Shown: piece after piece, positions 30,151 through 38,930 of the stretch
How the letters are laid out: the number at the start of each line of letters is the position of its first letter
How positions within the stretch are numbered: position 1 is the stretch's first letter
DNA from: Mycobacterium basiliense
Lineage (GTDB): Bacteria > Actinomycetota > Actinomycetes > Mycobacteriales > Mycobacteriaceae
DNA length: 64,000 nucleotides
Direction: 5' to 3'
Assembly: GCF_900292015.1 (NCBI RefSeq)
Contig: NZ_LR130759.1
Location: 3,410,001-3,474,000, forward strand
The notes under the pieces: model-generated
Seen by the model: only the letters and a program-made list of their open reading frames with translations
What the model was told of the DNA's origin: nothing
Database searches by the model: none
Translations under genes and position numbers: made by a program

Positions 30151-31467
30151 ATGCGGGCCGCAAACGGCCCGAGGAGGAGCCGGACAGATACGGAAGGAAC
30201 GTTCGCAAAACCCATGACAGAGCTGGTTACCGGGAAAGCTTTCCCGCATGTGGTCGTCACCGGCATTGCCATGACAACTGCGCTGGCAACCGACGCTGAG
30301 CAGACGTGGAAGCTGTTGTTGGACGGGCAAAGCGGGATCCGAAAGCTCGACGACCCGTTCGTCGAGGAGTTCGACCTGCCAGTCCGCATCGGCGGGCACC
30401 TGTTGGAGGAATTCGACCACCAGCTGACGCGGGTAGAGCTGCGCAGGACCGCCTACCTGCAGCGGATGTCCACCATTATGGGTCGTCGGGTGTGGGAGAA
30501 CGCTGGATCGCCCGAAGTCGACACCAACCGTTTGGCGGTATCGATCGGCACCGGGCTGGGCTCTGCCGAAGAACTCGTCTTCGGCTACGACGAGATGCGG
30601 GTGCGCGGCTTTAGGGCGATCTCGCCACTCGCCGTCCAGAAGTACATGCCCAACGGTGCCGCCGCGGCGGTCGGTTTGGAACGCCACGCCAAGGCCGGTG
30701 TGATGACACCGGTATCAGCGTGTGCGTCCGGTTCCGAGGCCATCGCCCGTGCGTGGCAGCAGGTCGTACTCGGTGAGGCCGACATCGCGATCTGCGGTGG
30801 TGTGGAAACCAGGATTGAGGCGGTGCCGATCGCCGGGTTCGCCAACATGCGCATCGTGATGTCCACCAACAACGACGACCCCGCCGGTGCATGTCGGCCA
30901 TTCGACAAGGACCGCGACGGGTTCGTGTTCGGTGAGGGCGGCGCTTTGATGGTGATCGAGACCGAGGAGCACGCCAAGGCCCGCGGCGCCAACATCCTGG
31001 CCCGGATCATGGGGGCCAGCGTCACGTCGGACGGCTTCCACATGGTGGCGCCGGACCCCAACGGGGAACGCGCCGGACATGCGATCACCAGGGCGATCCA
31101 ACTCGCGGACCTTAGTCCCAGCGACATCGATCACGTGAACGCCCATGCCACCGGCACCCAGGTTGGTGACGTGGCCGAGGGGAGAGCAATCAACAACGCC
31201 CTCGGCCGCAACCGGCCGGCGGTCTATGCGCCCAAATCGGCGCTTGGCCACTCGGTGGGTGCGGTCGGCGCCGTGGAGTCGATCTTGACCGTCCTCGCGT
31301 TGCGGGATCAGGTGATCCCGCCGACACTGAACCTTGTCAACCTCGATCCCGAGATCGACTTGGATGTGGTGGCGGGCAAGCCGCGGCCTGGTGAGTACCG
31401 CTATGCGGTCAACAACTCCTTCGGGTTCGGCGGTCACAACGTCGCGATCGCGTTTGGGCGCTACTAA
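30151..31467 (+). CDS. kasB: Beta-ketoacyl-ACP synthase KasB
   Basis: 438-residue KasA paralogue that completes full-length mycolates. Catalytic Cys191 is in VSACASGSE, with histidines in [11 protein letters not shown] and KSALGHSVG. Length equals the M. tuberculosis annotation. ATG 30214 ([10 protein letters not shown]) is an alternative start close to the conserved fold. KasA and KasB face each other in tandem, with a few dozen bases between them. Confidence 0.96.
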   Translation: MRAANGPRRSRTDTEGTFAKPMTELVTGKAFPHVVVTGIAMTTALATDAEQTWKLLLDGQSGIRKLDDPFVEEFDLPVRIGGHLLEEFDHQLTRVELRRTAYLQRMSTIMGRRVWENAGSPEVDTNRLAVSIGTGLGSAEELVFGYDEMRVRGFRAISPLAVQKYMPNGAAAAVGLERHAKAGVMTPVSACASGSEAIARAWQQVVLGEADIAICGGVETRIEAVPIAGFANMRIVMSTNNDDPAGACRPFDKDRDGFVFGEGGALMVIETEEHAKARGANILARIMGASVTSDGFHMVAPDPNGERAGHAITRAIQLADLSPSDIDHVNAHATGTQVGDVAEGRAINNALGRNRPAVYAPKSALGHSVGAVGAVESILTVLALRDQVIPPTLNLVNLDPEIDLDVVAGKPRPGEYRYAVNNSFGFGGHNVAIAFGRY

Positions 31468-31502
31468 ACCTCGAGCAACACCGGAACAACAGGAGACCTG
31501 CG

Positions 31503-32924
31503 ATGACAATCATGGCCCCCGAGGCGGTTGGCGAGTCGCTCGACCCCCGCGATCCGCTATTGCGGTTGTGCACGTTCTTCGACGACGACAGCGTGGAACT
31601 ACTGCACGAGCGTGACCGCTCCGGAGTGCTGGCCGCGGCGGGCACCGTGAACGGCGTGCGCACCATCGCGTTCTGCACCGACGGCACGGTGATGGGTGGC
31701 GCCATGGGCATTGAAGGCTGCACGCACATCGTCAACGCCTACGACACCGCCATCGAGGAGCAGAGCCCGATTGTGGGCATCTGGCACTCCGGCGGTGCCC
31801 GGCTGGCCGAAGGTGTGCGGGCGCTGCACGCGGTTGGTTTGGTGTTCGAAGCCATGATTCGCGCGTCCGGCTACATTCCGCAGATCTCGGTAGTCGTCGG
31901 TTTCGCTGCCGGCGGCGCCGCCTACGGACCGGCGCTGACCGACGTCGTCGTGATGGCTCCGGAGAGCCGGGTTTTCGTCACCGGGCCCGACGTGGTGCGC
32001 AGCGTCACCGGTGAGGACGTGGATATGGCCTCACTCGGCGGCCCGGAGACTCACCACAAGAAGTCCGGGGTGTGTCACATCGTGGCCGACGACGAACTCG
32101 ACGCCTACGAGCGTGGCCGCCGGCTGGTCGGACTATTTTGCCAGCAAGGGCATTTCGATCGCAGCAAGGCCGAGGCCGGCGATACCGATATCCACGCGCT
32201 GCTGCCCGAATCGGCGCGCCGCGCCTACGACGTGCATCCGATCGTGACAGCGATCCTCGACCAAGACACCCCATTTGACGAGTTCCAGGCCAATTGGGCA
32301 CCGTCTATGGTGGTCGGGCTGGGCCGCTTGTCGGGCCGCACCGTCGGTGTGCTGGCCAACAACCCGCTGCGCCTAGGCGGCTGCCTGAATTCCGAAAGTG
32401 CGGAGAAGGCGGCACGTTTCGTGCGACTGTGCGACGCGTTCGGAATCCCGCTCGTGGTGATCGTCGATGTCCCCGGCTACCTGCCCGGTGTCGACCAGGA
32501 ATGGGGTGGCGTGGTACGCCGCGGCGCCAAACTACTGCACGCTTTTGGTGAATGCACCGTGCCGCGGGTCACGCTGGTTACCCGAAAGACCTACGGCGGG
32601 GCCTACATTGCCATGAACTCCCGGTCGTTGAATGCCACCAAGGTGTTCGCCTGGCCGGACGCCGAGGTCGCGGTGATGGGCGCCAAGGCGGCCGTTGGCA
32701 TTCTGCACAAGCGTAAGCTGGCCGCCGCGCCTGACCACGAACGCGAAGCGCTGCACGATCAGCTGGCCGAAGAGCACGAGCGGATCGCCGGCGGTGTGGA
32801 CAGCGCCATCGATATCGGTGTGGTCGATGAGAAGATCGACCCGGCGCACACCCGCAGCAGGCTCACCGAAGCGCTGGCCCAGGCACCGGCACGCCGCGGT
32901 CGCCACAAGAACATCCCGCTCTGA
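31503..32924 (+). CDS. accD6: Acetyl/propionyl-CoA carboxylase beta subunit AccD6
   Basis: 473-residue carboxyltransferase that pairs with AccA3 to make malonyl-CoA for FAS-II. Carboxyltransferase motifs are IWHSGGARLAEGVRALH, GFAAGGAAYGPALTDVV, DVPGYLPGVDQEWGGVVRRG and TLVTRKTYGGAYIAM. CAGGAGA lies upstream of ATG 31503. It is the last gene of the operon and is followed directly by the palindrome at 32932. Confidence 0.97.
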   Translation: MTIMAPEAVGESLDPRDPLLRLCTFFDDDSVELLHERDRSGVLAAAGTVNGVRTIAFCTDGTVMGGAMGIEGCTHIVNAYDTAIEEQSPIVGIWHSGGARLAEGVRALHAVGLVFEAMIRASGYIPQISVVVGFAAGGAAYGPALTDVVVMAPESRVFVTGPDVVRSVTGEDVDMASLGGPETHHKKSGVCHIVADDELDAYERGRRLVGLFCQQGHFDRSKAEAGDTDIHALLPESARRAYDVHPIVTAILDQDTPFDEFQANWAPSMVVGLGRLSGRTVGVLANNPLRLGGCLNSESAEKAARFVRLCDAFGIPLVVIVDVPGYLPGVDQEWGGVVRRGAKLLHAFGECTVPRVTLVTRKTYGGAYIAMNSRSLNATKVFAWPDAEVAVMGAKAAVGILHKRKLAAAPDHEREALHDQLAEEHERIAGGVDSAIDIGVVDEKIDPAHTRSRLTEALAQAPARRGRHKNIPL

Positions 32925-32931
32925 TCTTTTG

Positions 32932-32991
32932 GCGAGCAGACGCAGAATCGCACTTCGCGGAGCTTCCGCGTGCGATTCTGCGTCTGCTCGC
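32932..32991. terminator. Perfect 22-bp palindrome after accD6
   Basis: Arms 32932-32953 and 32970-32991 are perfectly complementary over 22 bases, and the 16-base loop itself folds (CGCGGA-GCT-TCCGCG). The core GCGAGCAGACGCAGAATCGC recurs in the palindrome at 33941-34000. It could act as a rho-independent-like terminator or be a dispersed mycobacterial palindromic repeat. No T-tract follows. Confidence 0.8.
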
Positions 32992-33047
32992 CGCAGCTAT
33001 CCCCAGGCTGACTAGCCAATGACGGGCGCGGCCCGCATGCTCTGCCG

Positions 33048-33935
33048 ATGCACCCCGACGCGCGCACTGTTTTGGAGAAGTCCGGCGGGTTCGCTACTAC
33101 CGCACAGCTGTTGACTGTCCTGACCCGCCAGCAGCTCGATATTCAGGTCAGAAACGGTGATCTGATACGTGTGTGGTACGGAGTCTACGCAGCGGTAAAG
33201 CCAAATCTTTTGGGCCGCTTGGCCGCACTCGACACATTCATGAGTCAGCGAGCCGTGGCGTGCATGGGCACCGCCGCCGCACTGTACGGGTTCGACACGG
33301 AGAACACCACCGCCGTCCACGTGCTCGATCCCGGCGTACGCATGCGGCCGACCGTCGGTCTGATGGTTCACCAACGCACCGGCGCTCGATTGCAACGGGT
33401 CGCAGGTCGGCTGGCAACCGCGCCGGCATGGACGGCCGTCGAGGTCGCTCGCCAGCTGAGCCGTCCACGTGCATTGGCAACACTAGATGCCGCTCTGCGG
33501 TCCACGAGATGCACTCGCGACGAGATCAATGCCGCCATTGCCGAGCAGCGCGGGCGCAGAGGAATAGTCGCCGTACGTCAACTAGCGCCATTCGCCGATG
33601 GACGAGCAGAATCGGCAATGGAAAGCGAGGTTCGCCTCGTCATTATCGACCACGGATTGCCGCGTCCGGAGCTTCAATACCCGATCCACGGCCACGACGG
33701 CGAGCTGTGGCGAGTCGACTTCGCTTGGCCCGAAATGTGTCTGGCGGCGGAGTACGAGAGCATTGACTGGCACGCGGGCCGGACCCAGATGCTTCGAGAC
33801 AAAACGCGGTGGGCCAAGATCCAGGAGCTCGGTTGGACGATCATCCCAATCGTCGCCTCCGATGTGAGGCAAGTACCCGCTCGCCTCGCAGCCCGGATCG
33901 TCGGCCACATGGACCGCTCGCGCATGGCCAGTTAA
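33048..33935 (+). CDS. AbiEi-like/DUF559-like protein (Rv2248-like)
   Basis: 295 residues. The N-terminal ~60 resemble the AbiEi-type winged-helix domain of type IV antitoxins (SGGFATTAQLLTV; GDLIRVWYGVYAA). The C-terminal part from about 185 resembles a DUF559/Vsr-type PD-(D/E)xK fold: E in SAMESEVRL, D-x-x in WRVDFAWPE, then EYESIDWH. Many such fused proteins exist in mycobacteria with unknown role. No partner AbiEii-like toxin is adjacent. It sits alone between two copies of the same palindrome. Confidence 0.8.
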   Translation: MHPDARTVLEKSGGFATTAQLLTVLTRQQLDIQVRNGDLIRVWYGVYAAVKPNLLGRLAALDTFMSQRAVACMGTAAALYGFDTENTTAVHVLDPGVRMRPTVGLMVHQRTGARLQRVAGRLATAPAWTAVEVARQLSRPRALATLDAALRSTRCTRDEINAAIAEQRGRRGIVAVRQLAPFADGRAESAMESEVRLVIIDHGLPRPELQYPIHGHDGELWRVDFAWPEMCLAAEYESIDWHAGRTQMLRDKTRWAKIQELGWTIIPIVASDVRQVPARLAARIVGHMDRSRMAS

Positions 33936-33940
33936 CCCCG

Positions 33941-34000
33941 GCGAGCAGACGCAGACTCGCACGCGTACGACCGAAAGAATGCGATTCTGTGTCTGCTCGC
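33941..34000. terminator. Second copy of the GCGAGCAGACG palindrome
   Basis: Arms 33941-33961 and 33980-34000 pair over 21 bases with two mismatches. The arm sequence is almost that of the element at 32932-32991. It lies between the convergent stops of the Rv2248-like gene and glpD1, so it may terminate both. Confidence 0.8.
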
Positions 34001-34009
34001 GCAAAAGAA

Positions 34010-35545
34010 CTAGCCGACCCCGGCCAGAAACTCCTCCGCCACACCGACCACCCGCTCGCGGTCGCGGGGCACCAGCCCAATCCGGGTCCGGCGATCCACG
34101 ACGTCGTCGACGTCCAGCGCACCCTCATGGGTTACCGCATACTCGAACTCGGCCCTGGTCACATCGATGCCCTCGGCAACCGGCTCCATGGGTTGCTGGC
34201 AGGTGGCGGTGGCCATGACGTTGGCCGCCTCGGCCCCGTACCGTGCGACCAACGACTCCGGCAAGCTCCCCTGGCCAGTGGACGGCCCTGGGTTGGTCGG
34301 CGCACCAATCAGTGGCAGGTTGCGTGTGCGACATTCCGCGGCAGGCAGCTGCCGCATGTTGATTGCGCGATTTAGGACATCCTCTGCCATGAAACGGTAT
34401 TCGGTCAGCTTGCCGCCGACCACACTGATCACACCCGACGCCGACTCGAAAACGGCGTGGTCGCGGGAAACGTCAGAGGTACGGCCTTCACCGGTGTCGA
34501 TCAGCGGCCGCAGCCCGGCATAGGCGCCGATAACGTCGGTCTTCTGCAGGGCGGTGCCCAGCGCGGTGTTCACCGTGTCCAACAGGAACATGATTTCCTC
34601 CGAAGACGGTTCTGGCACATCGGGAATCGGACCCGGAGCATCTTCGTCGGTCAGTCCAAGATAGACCCTGCCCAACTGCTCGGGCATGGCGAAGACAAAC
34701 CGGTTGAGTTCGCCCGGGATCGGGATCGTCAGCGCCGCAGTTGGATTGCCGAACGCGGCGGCGTCAAAGACCAGATGGGTGCCGCGGCTGGGTCGCAACT
34801 TCAGCGAGGACTCGATTTGGCCGCCCCATACTCCCGCGGCGTTGATGACCGTCCGGGCCGACACGTCGAACGACTGCCCGCTGCGCTGATCGGTCAACCG
34901 TACCGAGGTGCCGGTCGCATCGGAGGCGCCGACATAGGTGAGGATCCGCGCGCCGTGCTGTGCGGCTGTCCGCGCCACTGCGGTGACCAGCCGGGCGTCA
35001 TCGATCAATTGCCCGTCATAGTTGAGAAATCCGCCGTCCAAACCGTCACGCTGAACGGTCGGAGCCATTTCCGCCACCCGCCGCGCCGAGATTCGGCGCG
35101 ATCTGGGCAGTGTCGAAGACGGCGTACCCGCCAGCACCCGCAGCGCATCCCCCGCGAGAAATCCGGTGCGCACCAATGCGCGCTTGGCACGATTCATCGA
35201 CGGCAGCAGCGGGACTAACTGCGGCATGGCGCGCACGAGATGGGGTGCGTTGCGGGTCATCAGGATTCCGCGTTCGATGGCGCTACGTCGCGCGATGCCC
35301 ACGTTGCCCGTCGCCAGGTAGCGCAGCCCACCGTGCACCAATTTCGAGCTCCAGCGGCTGGTGCCAAACGCCAGATCGTGCTTTTCCACCAAGGCGACCT
35401 GCAAACCGCGCGACGCGGCATCCAAGGCGATGCCGACGCCGGTGATCCCACCCCCAATCACCACGACATCCAGTGGCACACCATCGGCAAGCGCCGTCAG
35501 GTCGGCGGTACGGCGCGCGGCATTGAGAGCGGTTGGGTTGGGCAT
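34010..35545 (-). CDS. glpD1: Glycerol-3-phosphate dehydrogenase GlpD1
   Basis: 511-residue FAD-dependent, membrane-associated enzyme converting glycerol-3-phosphate to dihydroxyacetone phosphate. The Rossmann motif VVVIGGGITGVGIALDA is near 28-44, followed by the family block FGTSRWSSKLVHGGLRYL. A C-terminal DAO_C domain covers about 390-511. Its ATG overlaps the TetR stop (TGATG), so the regulator and glpD1 form one transcript, opposite the AGPS-like gene. Confidence 0.95.
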   Translation of the reverse strand: MPNPTALNAARRTADLTALADGVPLDVVVIGGGITGVGIALDAASRGLQVALVEKHDLAFGTSRWSSKLVHGGLRYLATGNVGIARRSAIERGILMTRNAPHLVRAMPQLVPLLPSMNRAKRALVRTGFLAGDALRVLAGTPSSTLPRSRRISARRVAEMAPTVQRDGLDGGFLNYDGQLIDDARLVTAVARTAAQHGARILTYVGASDATGTSVRLTDQRSGQSFDVSARTVINAAGVWGGQIESSLKLRPSRGTHLVFDAAAFGNPTAALTIPIPGELNRFVFAMPEQLGRVYLGLTDEDAPGPIPDVPEPSSEEIMFLLDTVNTALGTALQKTDVIGAYAGLRPLIDTGEGRTSDVSRDHAVFESASGVISVVGGKLTEYRFMAEDVLNRAINMRQLPAAECRTRNLPLIGAPTNPGPSTGQGSLPESLVARYGAEAANVMATATCQQPMEPVAEGIDVTRAEFEYAVTHEGALDVDDVVDRRTRIGLVPRDRERVVGVAEEFLAGVG

Positions 35546-36114
35546 CAGGCTAGGTATCCATTCAGGGAGTAGGTGAGTTCGGCGGCCAACGCTGTGGAGT
35601 CGAGAATCGGGCTGACAATGTCTGCGGACTGGATGGTCGACTGCGCAATCAGCAAGACCATCGTCGCGAGTTTGCGGGGGTCGCCAGCGCGGACACTGCC
35701 GGTTCGTTGTGCCACTTTCAGTCGCGCCGTGAGGCCGTCGATCAGGAACTGCTGGCTGGCACCCAGGCGCTCGGTGATATAAACCCGGGCCAATTCCGAG
35801 TGCATCAGAGCCATCACCAGGTCGTCGCGCCGCAGCCGGTCTGCCACCGCCACCACCTGCCTTACCAGCGCCTCGCGATCATCTCCATCGAGGGACACTG
35901 CTCGCAGCACCTCGGTGATGTGCCCGGTCAGCAACGCCGAAATGATCGACCGGGTATCGGGCCACCGACGATAGACCGTCGGTCGACTCACGCCGGCACG
36001 CCGTGCGATCTCGGCGAGTGTCACCCGGTCAACTCCGTAGTCGCGGACGCAGGTCGCCGCTGCCTGCAGTATGCGGTCCCCGGTACCTTCGGGGGCATTA
36101 CTCATTGACAGCAT
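35545..36114 (-). CDS. TetR-family regulator (Rv2250c-like)
   Basis: 189 residues from ATG 36114 (36105 is an in-frame alternative). The N-terminal HTH is TLAEIARRAGVSRPTVYRRW. The ligand-binding domain has no diagnostic residues that I can name. It is coupled to glpD1 and divergent from the AGPS-like gene with only 17 bases between start codons, so it most likely autoregulates and controls both arms. The effector is probably a lipid or glycerol metabolite, by inference. Confidence 0.92.
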   Translation of the reverse strand: MLSMSNAPEGTGDRILQAAATCVRDYGVDRVTLAEIARRAGVSRPTVYRRWPDTRSIISALLTGHITEVLRAVSLDGDDREALVRQVVAVADRLRRDDLVMALMHSELARVYITERLGASQQFLIDGLTARLKVAQRTGSVRAGDPRKLATMVLLIAQSTIQSADIVSPILDSTALAAELTYSLNGYLA

Positions 36115-36134
36115 GTGTAATACTGTAACGCATG
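36112..36134. promoter_or_regulatory. Operator-like palindrome overlapping both divergent start codons
   Basis: A 23-bp imperfect palindrome (8 of 11 base pairs symmetrical) begins and ends in CATG, and these ends carry the ATG of tetR (minus) and of the AGPS-like gene (plus). TACAGT at 36127-36122 is seven bases before the tetR ATG, and AATACT at 36119-36124 is seven bases before the other ATG. Two overlapping leaderless promoters under one TetR dimer site is the simplest reading. Confidence 0.55.
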
Positions 36135-37751
36135 ACGCACCCCGAGGAACTCCTCCCGCCAATGAAATGGAACGCGTGGGGAGATCCCGCCGCAGCCAAG
36201 CCACTCTCCGATGGCATCCGCGCATTGCTGAAGCAGGTTGTCGGCCTTGAGGATTCCGGAGCTGAAGAGCTCGAGGTCGACCAGGTCAAACTGCGCCCTT
36301 GCGCATTGTCGAAAGCGGACCAGGAAGGCCTCGCCAAGATCGTCGGCGCCGAGTTCTTCCGCACCTCCGACCGCGACCGGTTGCTACGAGCCGGCGGCAA
36401 GTCCACCCCCGACATGCTGCGCCGGAAGGACCCCGGCGTCCAGGACGCACCAGACGCGGTCCTGCTGCCGGGGGGGCCTAACGCCGATGAGACCGTTGCC
36501 GAGATCCTGCGTTACTGCTCGGATCACGGTATCGCGATCGTCCCGTTCGGCGGCGGCACCAACGTGACCGGCGGGCTGGATCCCACCCGCGGAAAGTTCA
36601 CCGCCGTGATCTCACTGGACCTGCGGCGCTTCAACGAGCTGCATTCCCTCGACGAAGTCTCCGGCATCGCCGAACTGGGCGCCGGTGTCACCGGCCCCGA
36701 CGCCGAACGGCTGCTGGGCGAACATGGCTTCTCACTCGGACACTTCCCGCAAAGCTTCGAGTACGCCACCATCGGTGGGTTCGCCGCAACCCGGTCGTCG
36801 GGCCAGGACTCGGCGGGCTACGGCCGTTTCAACGACATGATCATCGGCCTGCGCATGATCACTCCGGCCGGAGTGCTGGATCTGGGTCGGGTCGCCGCCT
36901 CAGCCGCCGGACCAGACCTGCGCCAGCTGGCAATCGGCTCGGAAGGCGTCTTCGGCGTGATCACCAAGGTGCGGTTGCGGGTGCACCGGTTACCCGAGAC
37001 GACTCGCTATGAGGCGTGGTCGTTTCCGGACTTCGAGACCGGGGTCGCGGCCCTGCGCGCCGTCACCCAGGCGGGCACCGGCCCGACGGTGGTGCGGCTT
37101 TCCGATGAGGCCGAGACCGGCGTCAACCTCGCGACCCACGAGACGATCGGCGAAAACCAGGTCACCGGTGGATGTCTGGGCCTGACCCTGTTCGAGGGCA
37201 CCAAGGAACACAGTGAGAGCAGGCACGCCGAGACGCGCGCGCTGCTAGAGGCGCACGGCGGCAAGTCACTCGGTGAAGGGCCGGCCCAAACATGGGAGCA
37301 TGGCCGGTTCAGTGCGCCCTACCTGCGCGACTCGCTGCTGGCGGCCGGCGCGCTCTGCGAGACGCTGGAAACCGCCACCGACTGGTCCAACATTCCCGCC
37401 CTGAAAACCGCTGTCACCGAAGCTCTTACCACCTCCCTGGCGGAGTCGGGCACGCCGGCGCTGGTGATGTGTCATGTGTCGCACGTCTACCCAACCGGCG
37501 CCTCGTTGTACTTCACCGTCGTCGCCGGGCAACGCGGCAATCCGATCGAGCAGTGGTGGGCCGCCAAGAAGGCCGCGTGCGACGCGATCATGTCCACCGG
37601 CGGAACCATCACCCATCACCACGCGGTCGGCGCCGACCACCGAGCGTGGATGCGCGACGAGGTGGGCGATCTGGGTGTACAGCTGCTGCGTGCAATCAAG
37701 GAGACGCTCGATCCGGCCGGAATTCTCAATCCCGGCAAGCTGATTCCGTGA
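36132..37751 (+). CDS. FAD-linked oxidase, alkylglycerone-phosphate synthase (AGPS) type (Rv2251-like)
   Basis: 539-residue flavoprotein of the VAO/PCMH family. It carries AGPS-like signatures: KWNAWGDP near the N-terminus, the FAD pyrophosphate loop PFGGGTNVTGG at 138-148, FPQSFEYATIGGFAATRSSGQ, and the C-terminal THHHAVGADHRAW corresponding to the eukaryotic HHH catalytic segment. AGPS replaces the acyl chain of acyl-DHAP with a fatty alcohol. As I recall, M. tuberculosis annotates this as two pieces (Rv2250A and Rv2251); here it is one uninterrupted frame. The stop overlaps the lipid kinase start. Confidence 0.88.
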   Translation: MTHPEELLPPMKWNAWGDPAAAKPLSDGIRALLKQVVGLEDSGAEELEVDQVKLRPCALSKADQEGLAKIVGAEFFRTSDRDRLLRAGGKSTPDMLRRKDPGVQDAPDAVLLPGGPNADETVAEILRYCSDHGIAIVPFGGGTNVTGGLDPTRGKFTAVISLDLRRFNELHSLDEVSGIAELGAGVTGPDAERLLGEHGFSLGHFPQSFEYATIGGFAATRSSGQDSAGYGRFNDMIIGLRMITPAGVLDLGRVAASAAGPDLRQLAIGSEGVFGVITKVRLRVHRLPETTRYEAWSFPDFETGVAALRAVTQAGTGPTVVRLSDEAETGVNLATHETIGENQVTGGCLGLTLFEGTKEHSESRHAETRALLEAHGGKSLGEGPAQTWEHGRFSAPYLRDSLLAAGALCETLETATDWSNIPALKTAVTEALTTSLAESGTPALVMCHVSHVYPTGASLYFTVVAGQRGNPIEQWWAAKKAACDAIMSTGGTITHHHAVGADHRAWMRDEVGDLGVQLLRAIKETLDPAGILNPGKLIP

Positions 37752-38701
37752 ACGCGGAACAGCCCGTGAATCCCGCGGCGGGACGACTCCACCGCCGCAG
37801 GATTAACAAGGTCACCGCACTGACCAATCCCCAATCCGGACGCGGCGCCGCGGTCTCGGCCGCCGAACACGCGATCGCCCGGCTGCATCATCGCGGGGTG
37901 GAAGTCATCGAAATCGTCGGTGAGAACGCTGAAGATGCGCGCTATCTGCTGGCTGCCGCAGTCGAGAAGGGCACCGATGCCGTCGTCGTCACCGGCGGTG
38001 ACGGCGTCATTTCCATCGCGTTGCAGGTGCTGGCCGGCACCGATGTTCCATTGGGAATCAATCCGGCGGGCACCGGCAACGATCATGCTCGCGAATTCGG
38101 AGTTCCTACAATGGATCCCGAGTCGGCTGCGGACATCATCGCGGACGGCTGGACGGAAACCATTGACCTGGGCCGAATCCGGGACAACCACGGGGTGGAC
38201 AAATGGTTCGGCACCGTAGCGGCAACCGGATTCGATTCACTGGTCACCGATCGGGCAAATCGTATGAATTGGCCGCACGGTCGAATGCGCTACTACGCCG
38301 CGATGGTGGCCGAACTCTCGCAGTTGCGGCCGCTGCCATTCCGTTTGGTGATCGACGGAACTCAAGAAATCGACCGTGGCCTCACGCTTGCGGCTTTCGG
38401 CAATACCCGCAGCTACGGCGGCGGAATGCTGATCTGCCCTACGGCCGATCACACCGACGGCCTGCTCGACATCACCATGGTGCGCACGGGGTCACGAATA
38501 CGATTTCTCCGCATGTTTCCCACCGTAGTCAAGGGCACCCACGTGGAACTCGACGAAGTCACCACCGCGCGAGCCAAGTCCATCGATGTCGACTGCCCGG
38601 GCATCAACGTGTACGCCGACGGCGACTTCGCCTGCCCTTTGCCCGCCAATATCTCTGTGGTTCCGGGCGCGCTGCACATTCTGCGACCCAACAACTGTTA
38701 G
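37748..38701 (+). CDS. Diacylglycerol/lipid kinase (Rv2252-like)
   Basis: 317-residue DAGK-catalytic-domain kinase (GTG start overlapping the previous stop as GTGA). Motifs: NPQSGRG, VVTGGDGVISIALQ at about 81-93 and NPAGTGNDHAREFG. The usual GGDGT/G(T)xxE is GGDGV here, with Val87. The M. tuberculosis orthologue is reported to phosphorylate diacylglycerol and amphiphiles and to affect phosphatidylinositol-mannoside synthesis. Coupling to the AGPS-like gene suggests it acts on the same lipid. Confidence 0.92.
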   Translation: MNAEQPVNPAAGRLHRRRINKVTALTNPQSGRGAAVSAAEHAIARLHHRGVEVIEIVGENAEDARYLLAAAVEKGTDAVVVTGGDGVISIALQVLAGTDVPLGINPAGTGNDHAREFGVPTMDPESAADIIADGWTETIDLGRIRDNHGVDKWFGTVAATGFDSLVTDRANRMNWPHGRMRYYAAMVAELSQLRPLPFRLVIDGTQEIDRGLTLAAFGNTRSYGGGMLICPTADHTDGLLDITMVRTGSRIRFLRMFPTVVKGTHVELDEVTTARAKSIDVDCPGINVYADGDFACPLPANISVVPGALHILRPNNC

Positions 38702-38930
38702 CAGTTGCCGAGTTGCCTCCAAGGCGACGGACTAGCGAGACTCGCAAGCTCGACTGACCTCACCTTCCACAACGACCACATCTAGGCAGAGTGCACAGCG
38801 TGCGTTTGCCTTCTCTGTGGCATTTGCCATGCGCTTTCGGAGCGCGGCCACAGCGTCGCTGCAACAATGTGGGTTCTACTCGGCCCGCCGGCCCCACGGC
38901 CGCGAGGCACGGACTGTGGGGAGGCTCAGT

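Noticed and set aside
33048..33935. Complete type IV toxin-antitoxin module
   Set aside because: Only the AbiEi-like side is seen; no nucleotidyltransferase toxin (AbiEii type) lies next to it.
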